From positions 101,001 to 165,000 of the forward strand of contig NZ_QMDV01000005.1 in the NCBI RefSeq assembly GCF_003284895.1: 64,000 nucleotides of DNA, written 5' to 3'. Origin of the DNA: Pontibacter arcticus (GTDB lineage: Bacteria; Bacteroidota; Bacteroidia; Cytophagales; Hymenobacteraceae). This document shows, in pieces, positions 28,150 to 37,435 of this stretch. Numbering within the stretch: position 1 is the stretch's first letter; each line of letters starts with the position of its first letter. The notes under the pieces are model-generated. The model searched no databases. It was not told the DNA's origin and saw only the letters and a list, made by a program, of their open reading frames with translations. A program made the translations under genes and the position numbers.

Positions 28150-30120
28150 ATGTTATTGAAGCGAAATAAAATCTGGCAGCAGGTGCACGTTGCCCTGGCG
28201 TTATACCTTGGCCTGGCCATGCTGCTGTACACCATTGCGCGCATCCTTTTCTTTGTATTTAACAGAGAGCTTTTCGCGGCCACTTCCTTCTCCGATTTTG
28301 GTTACCTGCTGCTGGCGGGCCTGCGCTTCGATCTTTCGGCGATGCTGTATACCAACCTGCTGTTTATTGTGCTGCTGCTGCTACCCTTCCCGTTCCGGTA
28401 TAATAAAACGTACCAGCGCGTGGCAAAGTATGTTTTTATCATCTTTAACAGTATTCCGCTGCTCGCTAACCTGAGCGATATTGTCTACTACCGTTTCACG
28501 CTGCGCCGTACTACCTTTAGTGTGCTCCGCGAGTTTGCCAACGAGAAAGTAGGCACGCTTGCGTCCAGCTTTGTGGTTGATTTCTGGTATATTCCGCTGA
28601 TATGGCTGCTCCTGATCGGGTTAATGGTTTGGTTGTATAATAGAATTAAGATTAGCACGCCGCAACGCATTAATCCGTGGCTTTACTATCCGGTGCATAC
28701 GGTGGTAATGGGCTTGGTGCTGGGGCTGAGCCTGGCAGGTATGCGCGGTGGTTTTCTGCACAGTACGCGTCCTATTACGCTCAGCAACGCCGGCGAATAT
28801 GTAACGCGCCCGAACGAAATGTACCTGGTGCTCAACACGCCTTTTTCCATGCTGCGCACCATCAGCAAACAGGACTTCAAGAAGATGGATTACTTTCCGG
28901 AAGCTGAACTGGACTCTATTTACTCGCCTGTACATTACCCAACCGATACGGCCGCTTTCCGGAATAAAAATGTGGTGGTGATTGTGCTCGAAAGTTTCAG
29001 CAAAGAAGCCATTGGCGGTTATAACCCGAACCGGGTGGGCCAGGATGGCTACGAAGGCTTTACGCCGTTTATGGACAAGCTGATGCAGGAAAGCAAAGTA
29101 TACTGGCACTCCTTTGCGAACGGAAAAAAATCCATCGACGCGCTGCCATCTGTGCTAACCAGTATCCCGAGCTTGCAGGAGCCTTTTGTACTTACGCCTT
29201 ACGCCGGCAACAAACTGCCCAGCCTGCCACGCTTACTAAATGAGAAAGGCTATCATACGTCGTTTTTCCATGGGGCACCTAATGGCTCGATGGGCTTTAA
29301 AGCGTTCATGAACCTGATCGGGGTGCAGGAGTATTACGGTAAAGATGAGTATAACAACGACGCGGATTATGATGGTATCTGGGGCATCTGGGACGAAGAA
29401 TTTATGCAGTTTCATGCTGATAAACTGAACACGTTCAAGGAGCCGTTTATGAGCACGCTTTTCACGGTTTCGTCGCACCACCCGTTCGAGTTGCCAGCGC
29501 GCTACGATGGGAAATTCCGGACCGGGCCGCTGCCAATTTATGAGTGCATCAACTACACAGATATGGCGCTTCAGAAGTTTTTTGAGAAAGCCAGCAAAAT
29601 GCCGTGGTTCAAAAATACGCTGTTCGTCATCACCGCCGACCATACCGCCACCGCTAAATATTATCCGGAGTACCAGTCAGATTGGGGAGCTTTCGCGATT
29701 CCGGTTATCTTTTACGCGCCCGGCGATCCGGATTTTAAAGGTGTGGAAAAGCGTGTAGTGCAGCAACTCGATATTATGCCAACGGTGCTGGGCTACCTGA
29801 ATTACGACAAGCCATACTTTGCTTATGGTAAAAACATGCTGGCTCCAGCCAAAAACGAAGATTTTGCGATCAACTACCTCGGCGCTTACCAATGGTTCGA
29901 AGGCGATCACATGATCCAGTTTGATGGCGAAAAAACCATTGCCATGTATAATTATGTAGAGGATATCCTCCTGAAAACCGACCTGAAAGCACAACTGCCT
30001 GAGAAGCGCCAGCACATGGAAAACCGTGTAAAAGCCTTTATCCAGCAATACAACAACCGCATGGTAGAAGATAACCTGCAGGTACCAACCGCTAAATTAG
30101 CCGCAGAAAGTTTGCAGTAA
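28150..30120 (+). CDS. LTA synthase family protein (membrane sulfatase-fold phosphotransferase)
   Basis: 656 residues: five N-terminal transmembrane helices (to about residue 195), then an extracytoplasmic sulfatase-like domain. NVVVIVLESFSKEAIGG starts the domain; the metal ligand Glu is in LESF and the nucleophile Thr is probably in GFTPFMDKL, aligned with EVTPNLNKL of Staphylococcus LtaS. The SSHHPFELP and ITADHTATAKYYPEY blocks complete the metal site. In Gram-negatives such proteins transfer glycerol-phosphate or phosphoethanolamine to glycans; the real substrate here is unknown. The YfhO-type gene about 2 kb away belongs to a fold linked to similar polymers. Confidence 0.9.
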   Translation: MLLKRNKIWQQVHVALALYLGLAMLLYTIARILFFVFNRELFAATSFSDFGYLLLAGLRFDLSAMLYTNLLFIVLLLLPFPFRYNKTYQRVAKYVFIIFNSIPLLANLSDIVYYRFTLRRTTFSVLREFANEKVGTLASSFVVDFWYIPLIWLLLIGLMVWLYNRIKISTPQRINPWLYYPVHTVVMGLVLGLSLAGMRGGFLHSTRPITLSNAGEYVTRPNEMYLVLNTPFSMLRTISKQDFKKMDYFPEAELDSIYSPVHYPTDTAAFRNKNVVVIVLESFSKEAIGGYNPNRVGQDGYEGFTPFMDKLMQESKVYWHSFANGKKSIDALPSVLTSIPSLQEPFVLTPYAGNKLPSLPRLLNEKGYHTSFFHGAPNGSMGFKAFMNLIGVQEYYGKDEYNNDADYDGIWGIWDEEFMQFHADKLNTFKEPFMSTLFTVSSHHPFELPARYDGKFRTGPLPIYECINYTDMALQKFFEKASKMPWFKNTLFVITADHTATAKYYPEYQSDWGAFAIPVIFYAPGDPDFKGVEKRVVQQLDIMPTVLGYLNYDKPYFAYGKNMLAPAKNEDFAINYLGAYQWFEGDHMIQFDGEKTIAMYNYVEDILLKTDLKAQLPEKRQHMENRVKAFIQQYNNRMVEDNLQVPTAKLAAESLQ

Positions 30121-30137
30121 ACTCAAATCAACATATA

Positions 30138-30178
30138 AAAAAAGCCCTCGCCTCTTTTTACAGAGCGAGGGCTTTTTT
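30138..30178. terminator. Strong bidirectional terminator
   Basis: AAAAAAGCCCTCG (30138-30150) pairs with CGAGGGCTTTTTT (30166-30178) around a 15-base loop. It separates the convergent LTA synthase and carB genes and has A and T runs for both directions. Confidence 0.9.
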
Positions 30179-30195
30179 ATACTTCATACCTGGTG

Positions 30196-33009
30196 TTACT
30201 TACTCAGGTACAGGTTTCTTTCAGAGTATACTTTTGTAAAGTAATCGTCTTCGAGGTTATCGATAAAATAGATCGCTTCGCCAGTGGATTTCATTTCCGG
30301 GCCGAGCTCCTTGTTTACTTCCGGGAACTTGCTGTAAGAGAAGACCGGCACCTTGATCGCGTAGCCATGTTTGTGCGGGTTAAACGTAAAGTCTTTCACT
30401 TTGGCGTGGCCCAGCATAATTTTGGTAGCGTAATTAATGTATGGCTCGCGGTACGCTTTGGCAATGAACGGGAACGTACGCGATGCACGTGGGTTGGCCT
30501 CGATGATGTACACAATCTCGTTTTTGATGGCAAACTGGATGTTGATCACCCCAACCGTACGAAGTGCAACCGCAATCTTTTTGGTATAATCCTCTATCTG
30601 GCGCATTACATTTTCGCTCAAATCGAAAGGAGGAAGTACGGCATAGGAATCTCCGGAGTGGATACCGGCCGGCTCAATGTGCTCCATAATCCCGCAGATA
30701 TGCACGTCTTCGCCATCACAGATCGCATCTGCTTCGGCTTCTATCGCTTTATCCAGGAAGTGGTCTAATAATACTTTATTCCCCGGATGGTCTTTCAGCA
30801 GGTCGATTACGTGGGCTTCGAGTTCTTTTTCGTTGATCACGATCTTCATGTTCTGGCCGCCTAACACGTAGCTTGGACGCACCAGCAACGGAAACTTCAG
30901 ATCCTTGCACATTTCCAGCGCTTCTTCCGCCGACTCGATTACGGCAAACGAAGGGTACGGAATATCCAGATCGCGGAGCAAGGAAGAGAAAGAACCACGG
31001 TCTTCGGCAAGGTCGAGGGCCTGGTAGCTGGTACCTAAAATCTTGATGCCGTAGCGGTGCAGTTTCTCGGCCAGCTTCAGGGCTGTTTGTCCGCCCAACT
31101 GTACGATTACGCCTTCCGGTTTTTCGTGGAGGATGATCTCGTAAATATGCTCCCAGAACACCGGCTCAAAGTATAACTTATCCGAAATATCAAAGTCTGT
31201 ACTTACCGTTTCGGGGTTGCAGTTAATCATGATGGTTTCGTAGCCGCACTCTTTTGCCGCCAGTACACCGTGCACACAACTGTAATCAAACTCAATGCCC
31301 TGCCCGATGCGGTTCGGGCCAGAACCCAATACAACTACTTTCTTTTTATCGGTTACAATACTTTCGTTTTCGCCATCATAGGTGCTGTAGTAATACGGTG
31401 TGCTGGCCTCGAACTCAGCAGCACAGGTATCCACCATTTTAAACACACGCTTAATGCCCAGTTCCTGGCGTTTGTTAAATACTTCGCTTTCGCGGCAACG
31501 CAGCAGGTGGGCAATCTGGCGGTCGGCGTACCCTTTAATTTTGGCTTCCTTCAGCAGTTCTGCCGGTAGGGTAGCCAGGTTATACTTTTCGATCTCTTTT
31601 TCCATCTGGTCCAGCTCCTCAATCTGAGCTAAAAACCACGGGTCGATCTTGGTTACTTTCTGAATGGTGCTGGTTGGGATACCAATGCGCATGGCATCTT
31701 TTACACTGAACAGGCGGTTCCAGCTTGGGTTTTTCAGGCTATCGATCAGCTGGTCGTAATTGGTCATTTCCTTGCCGTCGGCGCCAATGCCGTTGCGCTT
31801 GATCTCCAAGCTCTGGCAGGCCTTCTGAAGCGCTTCCTGGAACGTACGGCCAATGCCCATAACCTCACCCACAGATTTCATCTGCAAACCAAGTTTACGG
31901 TCGGCACCCGGGAATTTATCAAAGTTCCAGCGCGGAATTTTCACGATCACATAATCCAGGGCAGGCTCGAAGTAAGCAGATGTTGTTTTGGTGATAGCAT
32001 TTTTCAGCTCATCCAGGTTATAGCCAATGGCAAGTTTAGCTGCCACTTTCGCAATTGGGTAGCCGGTAGCTTTAGAGGCAAGTGCCGAAGAACGGGAAAC
32101 ACGCGGGTTAATTTCGATGGCGATAATCGTATCATCATCCGGGTTAACGGAGAACTGTACGTTGCAACCGCCTGCAAACTGCCCGATGCCATTCATCATT
32201 TTAATGGCCAGGTCGCGCATACGTTGGTACACGGTATCAGGCAGCGTCATGGCTGGCGCTACGGTAATAGAATCGCCGGTGTGGATGCCCATCGGATCGA
32301 AGTTCTCGATTGAGCAGATAATGATGATGTTCTGATTGTTATCGCGCAGCAGTTCGAGTTCGTACTCTTTCCAGCCCAGGATACTTTGCTCTACCAACAC
32401 CTCGTGCGTTGGCGAGGCGTGTAAACCACGTGTTAAAGCTGCATCAAACTCCTCGGGAGTGTTCACGAAACCGCCTCCAGAGCCGCCCAGCGTAAACGAC
32501 GGACGAATTACCAGCGGAAATCCGATCTCCTGTGCAATCTCTTTACCTTCCAGAAACGAGGTAGCGGTTTTGCCTTTGCAGACGTTCACTCCCAGTTCCA
32601 GCATCTTTAAACGGAACTGCTCGCGGTCTTCGGTCGTTTCGATGGCCTTGATATCCACCCCGATAATGCGTACACCATACTTTTTCCAGATGCCTGCATT
32701 CTCGCACTCGATGGCGAGGTTAAGGGCAGTCTGGCCACCCATGGTTGGGAGTACAGCGTCTATTTTATGTTTCTCCAGTATTTCTACAATGTACTTCTTT
32801 TCCAGGGGTTTCAGGTACACGTTGTCCGCCGTAACAGGGTCTGTCATGATGGTGGCGGGGTTCGAGTTAATAAGCGTTACCTCAATTCCTTCTTCCCGGA
32901 GCGAGCGGGCGGCCTGTGAGCCGGAGTAATCGAATTCGCAGGCTTGCCCGATAACGATAGGACCTGAACCAATAATGAGAACGGATTTAATACTGGTATC
33001 TTTTGGCAT
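30196..33009 (-). CDS. carB: Carbamoyl-phosphate synthase large subunit, lacking the C-terminal allosteric domain
   Basis: 937 residues versus 1073 in E. coli. CarB makes carbamoyl phosphate for pyrimidine and arginine synthesis from bicarbonate, ammonia and two ATP. Both halves are complete: VLIIGSGPIVIGQACEFDYSG with the first ATP-grasp (to about residue 400), an oligomerisation region, then VVVLGSGPNRIGQGIEFDYS with the second ATP-grasp. The chain stops at EDDYFTKVYSERNLYLSK, just where the MGS-like regulatory domain begins in E. coli. The missing part binds UMP, IMP and ornithine in E. coli, so control should differ. carA is not adjacent. Confidence 0.95.
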   Translation of the reverse strand: MPKDTSIKSVLIIGSGPIVIGQACEFDYSGSQAARSLREEGIEVTLINSNPATIMTDPVTADNVYLKPLEKKYIVEILEKHKIDAVLPTMGGQTALNLAIECENAGIWKKYGVRIIGVDIKAIETTEDREQFRLKMLELGVNVCKGKTATSFLEGKEIAQEIGFPLVIRPSFTLGGSGGGFVNTPEEFDAALTRGLHASPTHEVLVEQSILGWKEYELELLRDNNQNIIIICSIENFDPMGIHTGDSITVAPAMTLPDTVYQRMRDLAIKMMNGIGQFAGGCNVQFSVNPDDDTIIAIEINPRVSRSSALASKATGYPIAKVAAKLAIGYNLDELKNAITKTTSAYFEPALDYVIVKIPRWNFDKFPGADRKLGLQMKSVGEVMGIGRTFQEALQKACQSLEIKRNGIGADGKEMTNYDQLIDSLKNPSWNRLFSVKDAMRIGIPTSTIQKVTKIDPWFLAQIEELDQMEKEIEKYNLATLPAELLKEAKIKGYADRQIAHLLRCRESEVFNKRQELGIKRVFKMVDTCAAEFEASTPYYYSTYDGENESIVTDKKKVVVLGSGPNRIGQGIEFDYSCVHGVLAAKECGYETIMINCNPETVSTDFDISDKLYFEPVFWEHIYEIILHEKPEGVIVQLGGQTALKLAEKLHRYGIKILGTSYQALDLAEDRGSFSSLLRDLDIPYPSFAVIESAEEALEMCKDLKFPLLVRPSYVLGGQNMKIVINEKELEAHVIDLLKDHPGNKVLLDHFLDKAIEAEADAICDGEDVHICGIMEHIEPAGIHSGDSYAVLPPFDLSENVMRQIEDYTKKIAVALRTVGVINIQFAIKNEIVYIIEANPRASRTFPFIAKAYREPYINYATKIMLGHAKVKDFTFNPHKHGYAIKVPVFSYSKFPEVNKELGPEMKSTGEAIYFIDNLEDDYFTKVYSERNLYLSK

Positions 33010-33128
33010 AGTAGGGTATGTATAAATTGCTCAAAGTTAAAGCAAAATGTTGGGGCTGGCAAAAGGAATATGCCAATACCCGAAATTTTAATTCTGATTT
33101 ATACTTTACAGCAACCTTATACTTGTGC

Positions 33129-33329
33129 CTAATCGCCTTCTTCTAAGATAAAAAGCTCGTTTACCGTTACGCCAAAGTACACCGACATTTTAAGGGATAG
33201 CAGTGTGGAGGGCAGGTATTTATTTTTCTCGATGGCGTTGATGGTCTGGCGGCTTACGCCCATGGCTTCGGCCAGTTGTTCCTGGGTAATGTCTTTTTTG
33301 GCACGCTCTACTTTGATGCTATTCTTCAT
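33129..33329 (-). CDS. HTH-type transcriptional regulator (XRE family, YdaS/Cro-C1-like)
   Basis: 66 residues from the ATG at 33329, consisting of a single Cro/C1 helix-turn-helix: RAKKDITQEQLAEAMGVSRQTINAIEKNKYLPS, then LLSLKMSVYFGVTVNELF. Such stand-alone regulators in Bacteria and Archaea usually lie in an operon with a small membrane protein, as here. Its ATG overlaps the end of the membrane-protein frame by 11 bases (GATGAAGAATAG), indicating translational coupling. It probably represses its own operon, but no operator is identified. Confidence 0.9.
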   Translation of the reverse strand: MKNSIKVERAKKDITQEQLAEAMGVSRQTINAIEKNKYLPSTLLSLKMSVYFGVTVNELFILEEGD

Positions 33330-33803
33330 CCGTTTCAAGTTTTTTGCGCACCACATGCAGGTTATACTTAAACGAACCGTAAATATAGGCCAGCAACAAA
33401 AGCAGCGCACCCAGCATACCGCCCACATCCGGCATTTTTATACTTTGGCTCATCAAGTAAGTATAGACATTGCTGTAAAACGGCAGCAACAACAACCCGA
33501 TCACCAGAAAAAAGACGCCGCTCACAAACGCTTTATAGCGCAGGCTCTGCACCATTTCGTCTTCTTCTTTTTCTTCGGAAAAGTTTAAGAGCGCAGCGCG
33601 ATAATAAGCGGGTAGTACACCAGCGGGTAATTCCACTCGCCCCAGAAAGCAGTCTCATCAGCAATCAGATTAAAGGAAGCATCCAGGGCAAGTATAAACA
33701 ACCCTATACCAAACATAACCGGGATAGCCAGCGCCAGCAACCAGTAACCGATCTTTTTGTAGCTGTACGGCAACAGCTTTATCTCTAGTACATCAGCTTT
33801 CAT
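33319..33803 (-). pseudogene. Small multi-spanning membrane protein with an apparent frameshift
   Basis: Two minus-strand frames together make one plausible protein. The first, from the ATG at 33803, reads MKADVLEIKLLPYSYKKIGY, has two helices and stops at 33585 just after YYPLIIALRS. The second, in another frame and lacking an ATG, continues LLNFSEEKEEDEMVQSLRY with two more helices and the charged end. The NFSEEKEEDE stretch after a helix is what related operon-partner membrane proteins carry in the middle. Insertion of one base near 33590 would join them (about 160 residues). It may be a decayed gene or a sequencing error. A single 50-base overlap of two real genes is less likely. Confidence 0.6.
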
Positions 33804-33989
33804 ACCTATACATTTAATGTAAAACATTATACGCTAAATGTATACTTTATTTTACATTTAGTAAAAATTTATTTTCAATTTATACCTAGTTGAATGCCGG
33901 TAAGTATAAAAACGCCAACCTGACCGCCTAAAAAACAAAAAAGCCGGTTTGCGTACGTATAACCAATACACCACTTAAACCAACAACCT

Positions 33990-34211
33990 ATGGAAATGCC
34001 AGGAGAAGACGATATCATTACCAACGCAGACGAAAGCAAGCGCCTGCCCGACGAAAACCCGGAGCCGCTGGAAGGCACTAAAACAGAAAGCACCGATATA
34101 CTGGACCAGGAATACGAAGGCAAAGAAGAAGCCGGAAACGTGGCCGCTAAAGACGAGGCAGACACCCGCAAACTGGATGGCAGCAACGCCAACAACATGC
34201 GCACCAAGTAA
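33990..34211 (+). CDS. Small acidic, disordered hypothetical protein
   Basis: 73 residues, no hydrophobic segment and no signal peptide, very rich in Glu and Asp (MEMPGEDDIITNADESKRLP, then DILDQEYEGKEEAGNVAAKD). It looks intrinsically disordered and cytoplasmic. The strong terminator 16 bases after the stop, with the same strand sense, supports a real transcript. I recognise no family. Similar short acidic proteins of unknown role are common in Hymenobacteraceae genomes (general impression, not checked). Confidence 0.6.
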   Translation: MEMPGEDDIITNADESKRLPDENPEPLEGTKTESTDILDQEYEGKEEAGNVAAKDEADTRKLDGSNANNMRTK

Positions 34212-34226
34212 AATCTGAAATTGGAC

Positions 34227-34278
34227 AAAAAATGAGCGCCGGCCAAAGTATAAACTTTGGCCGGCGCTCATTTTTTTT
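34227..34278 (+). terminator. Strong terminator with an AAAGTATAAACTTT loop region
   Basis: AAAAATGAGCGCCGGCCAAAG pairs with CTTTGGCCGGCGCTCATTTT around TATAAA, then a run of T. The stem is about 21 bp. The top of the hairpin contains the recurrent word AGTATAAA. Confidence 0.9.
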
Positions 34279-34456
34279 GCATCCGGTCCTGAAATTGAAG
34301 TATAAAAACTAACCGCTATACGAATGCAAACGGTACAATTTAAAACTTAAAAATCTGCGCTAACGGCGAGTAATGTTAAAAATCGGGTAAACACTTTGAT
34401 AATCAAGCACAAATAAGTATACTTACTAACTCTTTCGTACTAAGCCTGCTCGCTAT

Positions 34457-34861
34457 ATGGTATATTTTTACTCTGATTACCTGCAGATGGAATATTATTC
34501 GGCCCAGCGTGTATTGATAAGCCAGTGGTATGCTTCCTGTAACAGTCTGCAATACCGGAACGCCCTCATCAAGTTTTTGCGCCTGACAAGGGATCTGGGT
34601 ATTAAGTATGCCGTTAACGACCAGCGGTTGCTCCCAAGCCTTTCCGAAGACGACCTGAACTGGACCCTGGATGTGTACCTGCGCTCTTTTTGCGAAGCTC
34701 CTTTGCAGCGTTTTGCCATCGTTAACCCTTTCGATGCCGAAGCCAGCCGACAAACCAAGTCTATCTTGCACAACAAACACCACCAGGTACCCTTCGAGAC
34801 ACATATTTTCGAAGACCTCACTTCTGCCTACGACTGGCTCCTGAATGGCAACGCTAAATAA
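34457..34861 (+). CDS. STAS/SEC14-like small protein of unknown function
   Basis: 134 residues (an internal ATG at 34487 is an alternative start). The order of elements, a strand LISQWYASC, a helix pair NALIKFLRLTRDLGIKYAVNDQR, then LPSLSEDDLNWTLDVYLR, a strand RFAIVNPFDAEAS and a terminal helix with EDLTSAYDWLLNG, is that of the short Bacteroidota proteins related to the STAS/SEC14 fold. These are usually annotated as STAS/SEC14 domain-containing and are thought to bind small ligands or other proteins. This is a fold-level impression from the pattern. It is transcribed alone. Confidence 0.6.
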   Translation: MVYFYSDYLQMEYYSAQRVLISQWYASCNSLQYRNALIKFLRLTRDLGIKYAVNDQRLLPSLSEDDLNWTLDVYLRSFCEAPLQRFAIVNPFDAEASRQTKSILHNKHHQVPFETHIFEDLTSAYDWLLNGNAK

Positions 34862-35329
34862 GTGTAGCTGCGCTGTACCTCCTCACTTCCCGGCTTTCAA
34901 TCAGGTTGCTATAGTTACTCCTTTCCTTAAAAGTTATACTTTATACGATGTGTAGTTGCGGCCTTTGGTTCGTTTAAAATTCTTTTGCACCTATAGGGTC
35001 AAAGGTATCCTTCACTTTTTATTTTCCCGTTGAAGCCAGCCTAGCAGGATATATTTTTCTGATCGCTCTTCACTTAATTCCTGGCGCTATCCTGGCAGCC
35101 TACAAATAGTCATATCCTTTAAAAAGTGATGTTATAGTAGTGTAACACGCTTTTATTAGCCTCTGTATCAGAAATTCTGAGAGGCAAATTAAGTTTTACA
35201 AGGGCCTCCATAATCAGGAAGAGCTATATAACATTATTAATTTGGATAAATTAGTTATCCTATTTTAAAAATGTCCGTAAAAGGGGAATCAAGTTTAATT
35301 TAAACTATTAAAAATAATTTTTGAAAGCT
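34862..35329. other. Intergenic region without recognisable features
   Basis: About 470 bases, moderately AT-rich, more so near the right end. I found no small open frame with a plausible start, no tRNA and no clear hairpin with a T-run. An AGTTATACTTTATAC word occurs near 34936. The right end must hold the promoter and leader of the downstream Thr/Gly-rich lipoprotein gene. The long AT-rich leader before 35330 resembles those of strongly expressed genes. Confidence 0.5.
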
Positions 35330-35746
35330 ATGAAAAAGACATTTTTAAACGTATTCGCGTCAGCTTTAGTAGTAACAGGACTACTGGCCAGCTGCTCTTC
35401 AACTGACACGACAACAGACGGAACAGATACGACTGACGAATATGGTACTACCACTGGTACTACTGACGGCACCACAACAGATGGTACTACTACTGGCACT
35501 ACCACTGATGGAACTACTACCGGAACAACAACAGACGGTACAACCACTGGCACAACTACTACTGGCACCACAACAGACGGTACTACAACCGGCATGACAA
35601 CAGGTACGACCACTACTGGTACAACAACCGGCATGACGACAGGTACTACTACTGGTACTACGACAGGCACAACCACCGGAACCACTACTGGTACAACAAC
35701 AGGAACAACTACAAGCGGTTCTACAACCGGAACAACAACTATGTAG
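35330..35746 (+). CDS. Thr/Gly-rich repeat lipoprotein
   Basis: 138 residues from the ATG at 35330 (a TTG three codons up is ignored). The signal MKKTFLNVFASALVVTGLLASC ends in a lipobox (LASC). The rest is almost only Thr, Gly and some Asp and Met, in repeats of TTTDG, TTTG and GTTTG. The low-complexity tail would be extended and flexible, possibly an O-glycosylated surface spacer, since Bacteroidota glycosylate Thr in D-T/S-x sites and DTT/DTTTD combinations are present near the start. A very long opposite-strand frame (Val/Pro-rich) is an artefact of the repeat. Confidence 0.82.
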   Translation: MKKTFLNVFASALVVTGLLASCSSTDTTTDGTDTTDEYGTTTGTTDGTTTDGTTTGTTTDGTTTGTTTDGTTTGTTTTGTTTDGTTTGMTTGTTTTGTTTGMTTGTTTGTTTGTTTGTTTGTTTGTTTSGSTTGTTTM

Positions 35747-35778
35747 TAAGTGCTCTAAGCATATCATTATCATCCGTG

Positions 35779-35812
35779 AAAAGGCAAGCTCCAACAGGTT
35801 TTTGCCTTTTTG
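35779..35812 (+). terminator. Terminator after the Thr/Gly-rich lipoprotein gene
   Basis: AAAAGGCAA (35779-35787) pairs with TTGCCTTTT (35802-35810), followed by a T-rich stretch. It lies 33 bases after the stop and ends the transcript before the HTTM gene. Confidence 0.7.
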
Positions 35813-35840
35813 CTTTTACACTACATGATCTCCGTAAAAC

Positions 35841-37361
35841 ATGAAATTCCTGGAGCTATACTTCCGTAAAACTTTTACAGTTGATTTGCGCGCGCTTGCT
35901 GTTATGCGCATCTGGCTCGCAGGCATAGTTCTGATTGATCTTGGTATCCGGGCCACCGACCTGGAAGCCCATTATTCTAACATGGGAGTGTTGCCGCTGT
36001 ATGTACTGCACCAGTTTCTGTGGTTTCCGCAGCTTTTCTCGTTGCATGCGCTAAATGGTATGTGGCAGTTCCAGGCCGTACTGTTTATGGTGGCAGCGGT
36101 TTTTGCCGTATTTCTGCTGGTGGGGTACCGCACCCGATTGGCTACTATTGTTAGCTGGGTACTTTTACTATCGGTACAGAACCGTAACCCGCTTATAGGC
36201 CAGGGCGGCGATGACTTACTGCGGATGCTGTTGTTCTGGGGCATCTTTCTGCCCTGGGGAGCTTTTTATTCGTATGATGCGGTCAAAAAACAGCAACCAG
36301 ATCTTCAGGAAAACACCAGTTATTTTAGTGCAGCCACTGTGGCCTATATCATGCAGATTGCCCTGGTATACTTCAGCACGGCCATGCTCAAAAACTCACC
36401 GGAATGGCACACCGATGGCACCGCCTTATACTATGCCCTAAGCTTAGATCAGATCCTGATGCCTGGTGGCAGACTTATTTACCCCTACCCGGAGCTGCTG
36501 CGTTTTTTAACCCTTACAACTTACTATACCGAACTTATACTTCCTTTTTTACTGCTGATCCCGGTTTACAATAATTTCTTCCGGATGGTGGTGGTGCTTG
36601 TACTTTTAGGTTTTCATATCGGCATCAGCTTAACGTTATTTGTTGGCTTGTTTTACCTGATCAATATTGCCTCTATAACTGGTCTGCTGCCCGGCCCGGT
36701 AATGGACTGGATCGACAGAAAATTACTGCGCGTTTTCAGGAAACCGTATACCAAAGAATTCCGGGAGATCTTTGCCAGAATCACACAGCAGCCCAAAATC
36801 CTGAGTTTCCAGGTTTCGCTGCACCAATCCATCATAGAAAAAGATAACCGCCGCTATATCCGGAATGTGCTGGTAGCGGGCATGCTGCTCTACTGCATCT
36901 GGTGGAACCTGGGCACCACGCATTTGCCTGTACCTAAAATGCCTGAGGGCAGTAAATGGTTTGGGTATATGTTCCGGCTAAACCAGCATTGGGGCATGTT
37001 TTCTCCGATTGTTTTCAGGGATGATGGCTGGTATATACTGGAGGGCAAAACCGAACAAGGCACACTCGTAGACCTGAACCAACAGGGCGGTGAAATTAAT
37101 TATACAAAGCCCGCTTCGGTGGTATCACTCTTTAAAAATGACCGCTGGCGCAAATATTCCGAAAATTACCTGTTTGTAAAGAATGGGTATATGCGGCCCT
37201 ACTACTGCCATTATATGATGCGCATCTGGAACGAGTCGCACCCTGGCAAGCCTATTAACCAGCTTGAAGTAATCTACATGAAAGAGCCATCGCTGCCGGA
37301 TTACCAGGTATCCGTACCAACCCGCGAGGTGCTTTGCAGTTGCGCCCTGGCAGCCGAGTAA
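35841..37361 (+). CDS. HTTM domain-containing membrane protein (vitamin K-dependent gamma-carboxylase-like)
   Basis: 506 residues. At least seven hydrophobic helices fill residues 20-310; the DLRALAVMRIWLAGIVLIDL start, the HYSNMGVLPLYVL segment and LLSVQNRNPLIGQGGDDLLRMLLFWGIFLPWG are characteristic of the HTTM (horizontally transferred transmembrane) family related to the eukaryotic gamma-carboxylase. The C-terminal 170 residues form a soluble region (WGMFSPIVFRDDGWYILEG) seen in Bacteroidota HTTM proteins. The true reaction of bacterial members is unknown. It is flanked on both sides by Thr/Gly-rich lipoprotein genes, a context that hints at surface-protein modification, though that is speculation. 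Confidence 0.87.
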   Translation: MKFLELYFRKTFTVDLRALAVMRIWLAGIVLIDLGIRATDLEAHYSNMGVLPLYVLHQFLWFPQLFSLHALNGMWQFQAVLFMVAAVFAVFLLVGYRTRLATIVSWVLLLSVQNRNPLIGQGGDDLLRMLLFWGIFLPWGAFYSYDAVKKQQPDLQENTSYFSAATVAYIMQIALVYFSTAMLKNSPEWHTDGTALYYALSLDQILMPGGRLIYPYPELLRFLTLTTYYTELILPFLLLIPVYNNFFRMVVVLVLLGFHIGISLTLFVGLFYLINIASITGLLPGPVMDWIDRKLLRVFRKPYTKEFREIFARITQQPKILSFQVSLHQSIIEKDNRRYIRNVLVAGMLLYCIWWNLGTTHLPVPKMPEGSKWFGYMFRLNQHWGMFSPIVFRDDGWYILEGKTEQGTLVDLNQQGGEINYTKPASVVSLFKNDRWRKYSENYLFVKNGYMRPYYCHYMMRIWNESHPGKPINQLEVIYMKEPSLPDYQVSVPTREVLCSCALAAE

Positions 37362-37435
37362 AAACAGTATAATCGTTTTACTGGAAATCCCGTAAAAGAC
37401 TAACTGATAAATTATTAACCTAAAAATTGACAACT

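Noticed and set aside
35308..35794. Long opposite-strand frames (Val/Pro-rich and Cys/Ser-rich) over the Thr/Gly lipoprotein gene
   Set aside because: They arise from translating the low-complexity repeat in other frames. The plus-strand frame has the lipoprotein signal and a terminator.
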